Origin: Niastella yeongjuensis
GTDB taxonomy: Bacteria > Bacteroidota > Bacteroidia > Chitinophagales > Chitinophagaceae
Assembly (NCBI RefSeq): GCF_900110245.1
Contig: NZ_FOCZ01000018.1
Location: forward strand, 62,001 to 126,000
Reading direction: 5' to 3'
DNA: 64,000 nucleotides
In this document: positions 43,640 to 50,858 of the stretch, in pieces
How positions within the stretch are numbered: position 1 is the first letter of the stretch
Layout: each line of letters opens with the position of its first letter
The notes under the pieces: model-generated
What the model was told of the DNA's origin: nothing
Databases searched by the model: none
The model's input: the letters and a program-made list of their open reading frames with translations, nothing else
Translations under genes and position numbers: made by a program

Positions 43640-44129
43640 AGGAATACTTGTATGGGAAAAAATAGACATAATATACGAGCAAATTATCGGTCCGTATTTC
43701 AATGCAGCTCTAAAAAAGCACAACTTGCAGACAAGAATAATAGTTCAAGCTCAATGGCCAGAGAGTTTTATTAGTAAAGTTTTCAACAAAAGAGAAATTT
43801 CTTGTTCCATAACTGTAGATCAAAATCCTGAATTTGAATATTTCACTAATACAACAAAGACAAACTTACGACTTCAATTGCTTGATCGATATATCGATTC
43901 TTTAAATGCGCCTCCGGATTCAATTAGAATTGACAAAGTGGTTCTTGAGTAGCTTAATGATCACAGCCTAACCATTAACGGTAAATATTGCATCCCACGA
44001 ATTACATAAAACGGAACATTCACAGAAGGTAAAGATCATCCAAACTTTAGCAGGATCATGCATGACTATTCTGCTGCCCAAAAGGGCTTTATCGTATGGA
44101 AAGGTTTTCTGGAGCAAAGGTTAATATAG
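43640..44129 (+). pseudogene. Gene remnant with in-frame stops (plus strand)
   Basis: One frame reads VWEKIDIIYEQIIGPYFNAA, QAQWPESFISKVF and IDKVVLE, then a TAG stop at 43950-43952. It continues in the same frame as NDHSLTINGKYCIPRIT, a TAA, then FTEGKDHPNFSRIMHDYSAA and ends at 44129. No ATG start is available for the first part; only TTG 43725. Either one gene broken by two stops or two adjacent fragments. I do not recognise the product. Confidence 0.5.
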
Positions 44130-44196
44130 TGTCGCTATCATAAAATATTAATGAAGTTCAACACCTGCCTGCTCAAATTCCTATACAAGAATATTA

Positions 44197-44220
44197 TTGG
44201 ATTCGAACCAGGAACCAATT
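44197..44220. repeat. tRNA T-arm-like fragment
   Basis: TTGGATTCGAACCAGGAACC resembles the 3' part of the nearby tRNA-Val (GGACTCGAACCAGTGACCCC). It lies about 90-110 bases from that gene. It cannot fold as a tRNA and may be an old attachment-site duplication or chance. Confidence 0.3.
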
Positions 44221-44307
44221 CATTATACGGGAGTAAAACATATCAATAAGAGCATTTGAACTACTTGAAAGCAAAAACCCGCTGCAGGAGCGGGTTTTAT
44301 AATTTCG

Positions 44308-44382
44308 TGGACTGCACTGGACTCGAACCAGTGACCCCTACTCTGTCAAAGTAATGCTCTAAACCAACTGAGCTAGCAGTCC
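44308..44382 (-). tRNA. tRNA-Val (anticodon GAC)
   Basis: The minus strand folds as a cloverleaf: acceptor stem GGACTGC/GCAGTCC with discriminator A, D-arm GCTCAGTTGGTTTAGAGC, anticodon loop TTGACAG (anticodon GAC, reading valine codons), variable loop GGGTC and T-arm ACTGG-TTCGAGT-CCAGT. CCA is not encoded. It borders a stretch of broken genes, and tRNA genes are common integration sites. Confidence 0.93.
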
Positions 44383-44465
44383 GGGAACGCCGAAGATAAA
44401 ACAGTCGGCGGCCTTCCCCAAATTTATTAACTTTAGGAAAAGCACTTCACCATTCAAGCCATTTT

Positions 44466-45323
44466 ATGAATCAGGAAATAATCAACCTTTTCGACGAGTA
44501 TACGCACGTTCCGCTTACACGCGATGAATTCCTGCGCCGCCTTACCAAAATGACCGGCAGCCTGGCCGCCGCACTGGCGGTTTTGCCCATGCTGGAAGTA
44601 AACTATGCCCATGCGCAAACAGTGCCGCCCCAGGACGACCGCATTACAACAGAACGCATTACTTACCCCGGAGATGATTGTACTATGAAAGGCTATGTAG
44701 CCAAACCCAAAGCGAACGGGAAGTATGGGGCAGTGGTGGTCATTCATGAGAACCGGGGCCTGAACCCGCATATTGAAGATATTACCCGCCGTGTGGCACT
44801 GGCCGGTTACCTGGCCCTGGCCCCGGACGCTTTATCGCCCGTAGGTGGTACGCCCGCCAGTGAAGATGAGGCCCGCGATAAGATCGGTAAACTGGATGCG
44901 CAAAAGAATCTCAATAACTATATCAAGGCTTTCGATTACCTGAAATCGAGGGAAGATTGCAATTTCAAAACCGGGTGTGTGGGTTTCTGCTGGGGCGGCG
45001 GCATGGCCAACCAGTTAGCCGTTCATGTACCTGAGCTGAAAGCCGCTGTTGCTTACTATGGCCGTCAGCCCGATGCAGCAGATGTTCCTAAAATAAAAGC
45101 CGCCGTACAATTGCATTATGGCGCACTGGATGAACGCATCAATGCTGGTATACCTGCATATGAAGAAGCATTGAAAAAAGCTGGCATCAAATACGAACTG
45201 TATATATACGAAGGCGCCAATCATGCCTTCAATAACGATACGGCCCCTACCCGCTACAATGCAGCAGCCGCTAAGTCAGCGTGGGAGCGTACGCTGAAGC
45301 TTTTCGGTGAAACACTTAAATAG
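44466..45323 (+). CDS. Dienelactone hydrolase family protein
   Basis: 285 residues. The N-terminus has a possible Tat-like or membrane segment (LTRDEFLRRLTKMTGSLAAA to YAHAQ). The alpha/beta hydrolase domain carries the dienelactone hydrolase elbow GFCWGGG with nucleophile cysteine, the acid in GALDERI and the histidine in ANHAFNN. VVVIHENRGLNPHI is the conserved oxyanion region. Enzymes of this group hydrolyse dienelactones or related esters; the natural substrate in this organism is unknown. It ends at a symmetrical hairpin shared with the convergent proline dehydrogenase gene. Confidence 0.92.
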   Translation: MNQEIINLFDEYTHVPLTRDEFLRRLTKMTGSLAAALAVLPMLEVNYAHAQTVPPQDDRITTERITYPGDDCTMKGYVAKPKANGKYGAVVVIHENRGLNPHIEDITRRVALAGYLALAPDALSPVGGTPASEDEARDKIGKLDAQKNLNNYIKAFDYLKSREDCNFKTGCVGFCWGGGMANQLAVHVPELKAAVAYYGRQPDAADVPKIKAAVQLHYGALDERINAGIPAYEEALKKAGIKYELYIYEGANHAFNNDTAPTRYNAAAAKSAWERTLKLFGETLK

Positions 45324-45330
45324 TTTACCA

Positions 45331-45367
45331 GTTAACAGGTTGACAAGTTACCTATCAACCTGTTAAC
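45331..45367. terminator. Convergent hairpin, part of an octamer-repeat element
   Basis: A perfect 13-bp inverted repeat, GTTAACAGGTTGA (45331-45343) and TCAACCTGTTAAC (45355-45367). It sits within 8-bp degenerate units of the GTTAACAG kind that extend to about 45385. It lies between two convergent stop codons and could act as a terminator in both directions, though it has no long T run. Confidence 0.65.
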
Positions 45368-45378
45368 TTATCAACTCG

Positions 45379-46602
45379 TTAACTATCTTTTCTCCTTTCC
45401 ATTTCCTTCTTGATCAGCCCCAATTCCCGTCCGGTTTGTCCCGATACCGAAGAATTCTCCTGCGCCCGGCGCATCAGGTAAGGGATCACATCTTTAATGG
45501 GACCAAAGGGCAAATACTTACTTACGCGGAAAGAATTCTTTGCCAGGTTGAAGGTGATATTATCGCTCATGCCATACAGTTGCGAAAAATGCACGTGTGG
45601 ATGATTGTGGGGTATTCCTTTTTTATCGAGCAGTTGGGTTGTATATAAATTACTGAACTCGTTGTGCGAGGCTACTATCAATGAAATATGTTCCAGGTAA
45701 TCAACACAAAATTCCAGTGCCGAATTATAGTCGTCGTCGGCAGCTTTTTTATTGGGTTGAATGGGCGATTGATAATTCATGGCGGCAGCGCGTTTACGTT
45801 CTTTTTCCATATACGCACCACGCACCAGTTTGGCGCCCAGAATAAAACTTTTTTGTTGTGCCGAAGCAAAACTGTCTTTCAGGAATTGCAGGCGGTCATG
45901 CCGGTACAATTGAATGGTATTGTAGATCACCGTTCTTTTCCGGTTAAATTTCTCCATCATTTGCATGGTCAGCGCATCAACAGGGTCCTGGATCCAGCTT
46001 TCTTCCGCATCGATCAATACTCCAATTCCTTTGGCGGCAGCGGCTTCACAAATACGCGTGATCCGTTCTTCAACCCGCTGCCATTCGTTTTTTTCGGCAG
46101 CAGTTAACACCTCGGTATGTACTTTTCCTTCGAATCCACTTTTGGTGGCAGCGGCGGCATCCAGTTTCTCCAACAGTGCAAACCGGGCCAGACCGGTTAT
46201 CTTCACGCTCATAAAGGGAATATTGGGCTGGGTAGCCGCATATTCAATCACTTTGATGAACTCATCGGTACCATGATCAAAATTCTCCTCCCCTTCTATT
46301 CCTTCTACCCCATAATCCAGGATCACCTGCACATTGAATTGTTTCAGTTTGGCAGCTACGCGGGCGGTTTCGTCCAGCGTTTCGCCTCCAACAAATTGTT
46401 CAAATATGGTATTGCGGATCAGATTTTTGATGGGAAGTCCCGTTCTAATGGCCCAGGGGGTGACCCGGGTGCCCAGTTTTACCAGGGCCTGGTAGCCCAT
46501 GCTGGAAAATAGGAAATAGGCCTTTTTTAACTCTTTGTCTGATTTATAAGCAAATGCATTTTCAGTATTATCAAAAGATACAGCTACGGCGGTTTTTGAC
46601 AT
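45379..46602 (-). CDS. putA: Proline dehydrogenase
   Basis: About 407 residues from ATG 46602 (MSKTAVAVSFDNTENAFAYK), the usual start; 28 further codons are open upstream, but a -7-like sequence TATCTTCG lies between the two starts at 46624-46631 (minus). It is a stand-alone FAD-dependent proline dehydrogenase with a (beta-alpha)8 barrel: VILDYGVEGIEGEEN, VLIDAEESWIQ, LGAKLVRGAYMEKER and YLPFGPIKDVIPYLMRRAQEN (flavin and substrate contacts). It oxidises L-proline to pyrroline-5-carboxylate at the membrane face, passing electrons to quinone. The second enzyme is not fused and is not in the window. The gene symbol is used in the broad sense of the family. Confidence 0.92.
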   Translation of the reverse strand: MSKTAVAVSFDNTENAFAYKSDKELKKAYFLFSSMGYQALVKLGTRVTPWAIRTGLPIKNLIRNTIFEQFVGGETLDETARVAAKLKQFNVQVILDYGVEGIEGEENFDHGTDEFIKVIEYAATQPNIPFMSVKITGLARFALLEKLDAAAATKSGFEGKVHTEVLTAAEKNEWQRVEERITRICEAAAAKGIGVLIDAEESWIQDPVDALTMQMMEKFNRKRTVIYNTIQLYRHDRLQFLKDSFASAQQKSFILGAKLVRGAYMEKERKRAAAMNYQSPIQPNKKAADDDYNSALEFCVDYLEHISLIVASHNEFSNLYTTQLLDKKGIPHNHPHVHFSQLYGMSDNITFNLAKNSFRVSKYLPFGPIKDVIPYLMRRAQENSSVSGQTGRELGLIKKEMERRKDS

Positions 46603-46687
46603 AGAACTAACGAATGTTAGGCGCGAAGATAATTCATTAGCGATAATCTTCTTGGTATTGGGATCATAATTACCCATATTTAACATG

Positions 46688-46750
46688 CCTACTGCCCTTT
46701 GCCTACTGCCCTTTGGACGCCGCGCAGAAGCATTTGCCCTCTGCCTTCTG
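46688..46750. repeat. Heptamer array of CCTACTG/CCCTTTG units
   Basis: Nine heptamer positions: CCTACTG, CCCTTTG, CCTACTG, CCCTTTG, a degenerate 21-base stretch, CCCTCTG and CCTTCTG. It is pyrimidine-rich, without a clear purine-rich partner arm. Intergenic, between proline dehydrogenase and epimerase genes. Confidence 0.8.
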
Positions 46751-46810
46751 CCCTTATTGCTGTTTTTTGCCGATTATCCAGTTCCATAAACCTAGTATCT
46801 TGTGTTTTAT

Positions 46811-47911
46811 ATGAACATCCTACACACCGATATCTATAAGTTCAGCATTCCCATGCACCCTTTTACCATTGCTACCGGTACCATGCACTATGCCCAGAAT
46901 ATTTTTATCAGGGTGTTTACCGATGCCGGAATTTATGGCGTGGGCGAATGCTCTGCATTCCCCATGATCGTGGGCGAAACCCAGGCTACCTGTTTTGAAA
47001 TGGCTAAAGATTTTGCCGCCCTTTGGAAAAACAAAGATGCCGCTGCTATTGAAGAACGGTTACAGGAGTTGCATAGTTTCACGGCCTTTAATGCTACCAT
47101 TAAAAGTGCTTTCGATATGGCGCTGTACGATCTGGCAGCAAAAGCAACTGGCAAACCCCTGTATCAGTATTTAGGGGCAACCGGCAAAAAGGTACTCGAA
47201 ACCGATCTCACCATAGGGATAGACACGCCTGAACAAATGGCTGCCAAAGCCATTGATTTTGTAAAACGGGGCGTACGCATCATTAAAATAAAACTGGGGA
47301 AGAACGCCAAAGAAGATGTGGAGCGGGTACGTAAAATCCGCGATGCGGTAGGACCAGCCATTGGGTTACGCATAGATGCCAACCAGGGCTGGAACTATGA
47401 AGATGCGCTCTTTGCCCTTACCAGTATGGGCACTTTCAACGTTCAATTTTGCGAACAACCCATGCGTCACTGGGACGATGATAAATTGCCCGCCCTGGTT
47501 AAACAATCGCCTATAAAGATCATGGCCGACGAAAGCGTTTTTGACCACCACGATGCCGAACGCATCATTGCGGCCAATGCCTGCGACTATGTGAACATCA
47601 AATTTGCCAAATCGGGCGGTATATGGGAAGCTCAAAAGATCCATGCGGTGTGCAAACAGCAAAACATTCCCTGTATGATGGGCGGAATGCTGGAGAGCCG
47701 TGTGGCACTGACGGCATTTGCGCATTTCGCACTGGCCCACGACAATGTCGTTTTTTACGATATGGATACCTGCATGCTGGGTCATAAGACCGATCCCGTT
47801 ACCGGTGGTGTGCAATACAAAGGCTTTTTGCTGGAAGTGCCCGAAACACCTGGAATTGGCGCCGATGCCAACGAAGCATTTTTACAAACCCTTGAAAAAG
47901 TCAGGGTTTAA
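46811..47911 (+). CDS. Dipeptide (L-Ala-D/L-Glu-type) epimerase, enolase superfamily
   Basis: About 366 residues from ATG 46811 (a start three codons upstream is also possible). N-terminal enolase capping domain, then a TIM barrel with the muconate lactonizing subgroup signature: KIKLGK (KxK, catalytic lysine), RIDANQGW (metal ligand D), CEQPM (metal ligand E), MADESVF (metal ligand D) and VNIKFAKSGG (second catalytic lysine). This matches dipeptide epimerases that interconvert L-Ala-D-Glu and L-Ala-L-Glu released from murein, although the exact dipeptide is not certain. It likely works in peptidoglycan recycling. A single gene, followed by a thioesterase. Confidence 0.88.
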   Translation: MNILHTDIYKFSIPMHPFTIATGTMHYAQNIFIRVFTDAGIYGVGECSAFPMIVGETQATCFEMAKDFAALWKNKDAAAIEERLQELHSFTAFNATIKSAFDMALYDLAAKATGKPLYQYLGATGKKVLETDLTIGIDTPEQMAAKAIDFVKRGVRIIKIKLGKNAKEDVERVRKIRDAVGPAIGLRIDANQGWNYEDALFALTSMGTFNVQFCEQPMRHWDDDKLPALVKQSPIKIMADESVFDHHDAERIIAANACDYVNIKFAKSGGIWEAQKIHAVCKQQNIPCMMGGMLESRVALTAFAHFALAHDNVVFYDMDTCMLGHKTDPVTGGVQYKGFLLEVPETPGIGADANEAFLQTLEKVRV

Positions 47912-47959
47912 GAATTCCGGACTTTTCGGACTTCCCTCGTTTTCTGACTTTCTACCTAT

Positions 47960-47967
47960 TATCTTTG
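47960..47967 (+). promoter_or_regulatory. -7 element TATCTTTG of the thioesterase gene
   Basis: Exact TAnnTTTG match 13 bases upstream of the ATG at 47981; no clear TTTG -33 element. The predicted leader is under 10 bases. Confidence 0.6.
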
Positions 47968-47980
47968 CGCAAAAAACTAC

Positions 47981-48499
47981 ATGGACCAGTTTTCTAAAAC
48001 GGCCAAAGAGTCTCAGGTTACGATGACGGAGTTGGTATTGCCCAATGATACCAATATGTTTGGCAATTTGATGGGCGGACGATTAATGTACTGGATGGAT
48101 ATTGCAGCTGCCCTGGCAGCTATGAAGCATTGCGGCACCCCGGTGGTAACAGCTTCTGTTGATAATATCAGTTTTGAGAATCCCATAAAACTGGGCAACG
48201 CGGTACATATACAGGCCAGGGTTTCCCGGGCTTTTAATACGTCTATGGAGATCTTTATGAGTGTTTGGGGCGAAGATGCCCTGCACCAGTATAAATACAA
48301 AAGCAACGAAGCCTACTTTACCTTTGTGGCACTGGACCCCAATGGTAAACCCCGCAAGGTGCCTAACCTGGTTCCTGAAACGGAAGAAGAAATAAATTTG
48401 TTCGACGGCGCTTTACGCAGAAGACAGGTAAGGCTGATACTGGGTGGAAAAATGAAACCCGATGACGCTACCGAGCTAAAAGCGTTGTTTAAATTATAA
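47981..48499 (+). CDS. Acyl-CoA thioesterase (hotdog fold, YciA/BACH-like)
   Basis: 172 residues. The hotdog fold has the acyl-CoA thioesterase signature NDTNMFGNLMGGRLMYWMD (catalytic N and D of the group), followed by ITMSVDNISFENPIK-like strand (here VTASVDNISFENPI), LGNAVHIQARVSR and SNEAYFTFVALD. It hydrolyses acyl-CoA to free fatty acid and CoA in the cytoplasm; chain-length preference is not predictable. It lies 69 bases after the epimerase and has its own -7 element. Confidence 0.92.
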   Translation: MDQFSKTAKESQVTMTELVLPNDTNMFGNLMGGRLMYWMDIAAALAAMKHCGTPVVTASVDNISFENPIKLGNAVHIQARVSRAFNTSMEIFMSVWGEDALHQYKYKSNEAYFTFVALDPNGKPRKVPNLVPETEEEINLFDGALRRRQVRLILGGKMKPDDATELKALFKL

Positions 48500-48506
48500 A
48501 AAATGA

Positions 48507-48525
48507 ATCCCGCTTCAGGCGGGAT
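48507..48525 (+). terminator. Rho-independent terminator
   Basis: Stem ATCCCGC/GCGGGAT with a short loop and a T-rich tail, just after the thioesterase stop. It overlaps the last bases of the converging acyltransferase gene. Confidence 0.85.
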
Positions 48526-49297
48526 TTGTTTTATCATTTGTAACCTTTCTATGATGGGCGCCCTTTAACATAAACGACTTGCTTTGCTCGATGGCATCCA
48601 TCACCTGCGCCAGTATCACTTCAGGCGGCGCATCATAATCGATTTGCAATGGCTCCTTGAAGGTTACAGTAAGTAAGGTCCCTCTCTTTTTAAACTTCAA
48701 TCCCTTTTTATTAAAAGCACGCCAGAAGCCGTTGATCACTACCGGTACAACAGTAGGCCTGCACAGCTTTATGATGTGCGCCGTGCCTTTTCTGCCCGGT
48801 GCAAAAGGTGTAGTGGTTCCCTGCGGAAAAGTGATCACCCAGTTGTTATCGAGAGCCCGGGTAATTTTTCGGGTGTCTGAAGGGTCAAGTCCTTTTCGTA
48901 CTTCGGTTCCTGACGAACGCCAGGTTCTTTTAACCGTTAATGCACCGCCCAGGGTAAACAACCGGCTGATAAAACTGCCCCGCATGGTTTCTTCGGCAGC
49001 TACGTAGTATACGTTGGTGAATGGATTCAACAAGTAATACGGTATGCCCAGCTTGTTCTGTTTACGCCATTTTACCGCGCAGAATATATGCAGAAAGGTA
49101 ATTACGTCGGCAAAGTAGGTTTGGTGATTGCTTACAAAAAGTACGTTCTTCCTGGGCAGTTTGGCAATATGCTCGGTGCCCCTGATCTGTAATTTATTAA
49201 TAATAACCAGCCCCGGCCAGGTTACAACACCTATAATGGGGTATAATATTTTTCGAACCAGTTTAATATGTCTTAACCTTTCACTAAACGAACTCAT
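48515..49297 (-). CDS. 1-acyl-sn-glycerol-3-phosphate acyltransferase (PlsC-like)
   Basis: 260 residues. An N-terminal hydrophobic segment (ILYPIIGVVTWPGLVII) anchors it. The acyltransferase motif I is SNHQTYFADV, in which five residues rather than four separate H and D; the rest fits: GGALTVKRTW (motif II region), ITFPQGTTTP (motif III, usual FPEGT) and VVPVVINGF (motif IV). It should acylate lysophosphatidic acid in phospholipid synthesis. The Q in FPQGT and the H/D spacing differ from Escherichia coli PlsC; activity is likely but not certain. The 3' end runs into the terminator of the convergent thioesterase gene. Confidence 0.88.
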   Translation of the reverse strand: MSSFSERLRHIKLVRKILYPIIGVVTWPGLVIINKLQIRGTEHIAKLPRKNVLFVSNHQTYFADVITFLHIFCAVKWRKQNKLGIPYYLLNPFTNVYYVAAEETMRGSFISRLFTLGGALTVKRTWRSSGTEVRKGLDPSDTRKITRALDNNWVITFPQGTTTPFAPGRKGTAHIIKLCRPTVVPVVINGFWRAFNKKGLKFKKRGTLLTVTFKEPLQIDYDAPPEVILAQVMDAIEQSKSFMLKGAHHRKVTNDKTNPA

Positions 49298-49381
49298 CTA
49301 TCAATATTTAGAACGTCAATTGACACCGAAATTAAGGATTTGTAAATAAAGTAGCTATCTATAAACCTTATCCTGGTTTCT

Positions 49382-49389
49382 TATCTTTG
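49382..49389 (+). promoter_or_regulatory. -7 element TATCTTTG immediately upstream of the HAD gene
   Basis: Exact TAnnTTTG match ending 5 bases before the ATG at 49395, so the transcript would be leaderless or nearly so. No -33 TTTG is seen at 19-21 bases. Confidence 0.55.
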
Positions 49390-49394
49390 CGGGC

Positions 49395-50051
49395 ATGAAA
49401 TTTTCTGCAGCAATTTTTGATATGGATGGCCTGTTGATCGACTCTGAACCTTTATGGCAACAGGCAGGCGCCGAAACTTTACAGGAATTTGGTGTAACGC
49501 TTACTGATGAGCAGTACAACCTCACTACCGGTTTACGCACGCCCGAGTGGATCGATTACTGGTTCACCCATTTCGATATAAATAAAGAACGGGCAAAAGA
49601 AGCTGCCAAAACCGTTGAACAGGCAGCCCTTGACAAAATAAAACAACATGGCGAGGCCATGGAAGGTGTGCAGTACATCATGGAGTTTTTCAAAACCAAT
49701 GGTTTCCTTATCGGACTGGCTTCATCCTCGCCCATGCGGTTAATTGAAGCGGTAATTGAAAAGCTGAATATTCAGCCTTATTTGAACGCCGTTACCTCTG
49801 CCGAACATCTCCCCCATGGAAAACCGCATCCCCAGGTATTTTTGAATTGCGCTGAGTTGCTACAGGTTCCACCCACCACCTGTATTTGTTTTGAAGATTC
49901 TTTCAATGGGATGATCGCCGCCAAAGCAGCCCGCATGAAATGCGTGGTAATCCCGGCCCCGCATGTACACCACGAAGGCCGCTGGAATGCTGCCGATCGT
50001 AAGTTGTCATCGTTGCTTAAGTTTAATAAGACTATTTTGGAGACTTTGTAG
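49395..50051 (+). CDS. hxpB: HAD-superfamily sugar phosphatase (HxpB/beta-PGM-like)
   Basis: 218 residues. HAD motif I is FDMDGLLIDSEPLW (nucleophile and acid-base aspartates), motif II is LASSSPMRL, motif III is the lysine in HGKPHPQVFL and motif IV is FEDSFNGMIAAKAA. The helical cap between motif I and II is of the type found in beta-phosphoglucomutase and 2-deoxyglucose-6-phosphatases. The name follows the closest known style; the substrate is unproven. It is a monocistronic gene with an unusually close promoter. Confidence 0.85.
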   Translation: MKFSAAIFDMDGLLIDSEPLWQQAGAETLQEFGVTLTDEQYNLTTGLRTPEWIDYWFTHFDINKERAKEAAKTVEQAALDKIKQHGEAMEGVQYIMEFFKTNGFLIGLASSSPMRLIEAVIEKLNIQPYLNAVTSAEHLPHGKPHPQVFLNCAELLQVPPTTCICFEDSFNGMIAAKAARMKCVVIPAPHVHHEGRWNAADRKLSSLLKFNKTILETL

Positions 50052-50065
50052 TTGTAAAGCACAAA

Positions 50066-50100
50066 GGGCGGAGGGCAGAGGGCAGAGGGCAGAGGGCAGA
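50066..50100. repeat. Heptamer array (GGGCAGA)5, left arm
   Basis: Five copies (first is GGGCGGA). It is inverted relative to the array at 50224-50251, with 123 bases between. Confidence 0.95.
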
Positions 50101-50130
50101 AAAAAAGTCAAAAGCTTAATTTATAATACG

Positions 50131-50162
50131 AAAAGCTCACCAGGAAACCTTGGTGGGCTTTT
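50131..50162 (+). terminator. Hairpin, probable terminator of the HAD gene
   Basis: AAAAGC-(T)CACCA pairs with TGGTG-GGCTTTT with minor bulges. It lies between the two arms of the heptamer element. Confidence 0.6.
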
Positions 50163-50223
50163 GCATTATATTAACTGGTAAATCTTTTCACCTTATCAAC
50201 ATAATCAACTCGTTCAACCCTTC

Positions 50224-50251
50224 TCTGCCCTCTGCCTTCTGCCCTCTGCCC
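50224..50251. repeat. Heptamer array (TCTGCCC)4, right arm
   Basis: TCTGCCC, TCTGCCT, TCTGCCC, TCTGCCC, the reverse complement of the GGGCAGA units at 50066-50100. Confidence 0.95.
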
Positions 50252-50358
50252 TTCTCTATAAAACTCAAACGGGACGCCCCGGTAAATACCGGAACACCCC
50301 GCTGAGTGTTACTACCCAAATGAACCTGTAATGTATGAAGTTGAGCACATGAAGGGCC

Positions 50359-50376
50359 TTACCGGGTACCCGGTAA
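50359..50376. repeat. 18-bp perfect palindrome
   Basis: TTACCGGGTACCCGGTAA. The half-site is related to the inverted repeat CCGGTA-AA-TACCGG at 50279-50292. Possible protein-binding site or RNA stem; nothing adjacent shows which. Confidence 0.8.
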
Positions 50377-50809
50377 CAGACATCAATGCACGTAAATTCG
50401 TATTGATAAAATAACTGCTGAACCAATCAACGCTTTCGCGTTATACACTGAAATGAAGCGTGGCTGAAAACAGGAAAACACAAACGAACACTAAGAAGTG
50501 ACTGGCTTCTTCCTTTAGCACAATTTTATAGTAAACTACGCTTTCCGATTTTTCCTTACAAGGAAACTGGTTGTATATGTATTGACAGGATAAGTGGGAA
50601 GTGCTCGCTAATTACCTGGTGGAATTTATCCCGTTTGTGTTGCTCACATAAACATACAAAAGTGATTTTTCTTATGCAAGCATGTATGCCGATTTTTTAT
50701 TAACTAATTATATCAGTCAATCAAGCAGTAATAAGGGTTTGCCATGATAATGTGTTAGTTACACAAGCTATCTCGGTTTTGCATGAACGCTATCTGATAG
50801 CATAAAAAA

Positions 50810-50833
50810 ACCCTCCCGGTCTATCGGGAGGGT
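50810..50833 (-). terminator. Rho-independent terminator of rpsA
   Basis: Stem ACCCTCCCG.../CGGGAGGGT with seven T on the minus strand, 26 bases after the rpsA stop. It holds another CCCG...ATCGGG palindrome. Confidence 0.92.
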
Positions 50834-50858
50834 CTGATATTATTGCAGAAAACAAAGG

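Larger units (their letters stand above)
50052..50858. other. Gene-free stretch, about 800 bases
   Basis: Lies between the HAD gene (plus) and the end of rpsA (minus). Contents from left: heptamer arm at 50066-50100, hairpin at 50131-50162, heptamer arm at 50224-50251, inverted repeats CCGGTA-AA-TACCGG (50279-50292) and an 18-bp perfect palindrome (50359-50376), smaller hairpins (AACGCTTTCGCGTT near 50430; AAGAAG...CTTCTT near 50495), then the rpsA terminator at 50810-50833. No convincing protein frame is present. The palindrome-rich middle may be a non-coding RNA or control region; I do not recognise it. Confidence 0.6.

Noticed and set aside
43652-43775. Short ATG frame MGKNRHNIRANY in the decayed islet
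   Set aside because: It overlaps a better coding-like frame in another phase and ends after 40 codons; a chance frame.
50333-50416. Small ORF of 27 codons (MYEVEHMKGLTGY)
   Set aside because: It spans the 18-bp palindrome, has no promoter and no family resemblance; coding is not supported.
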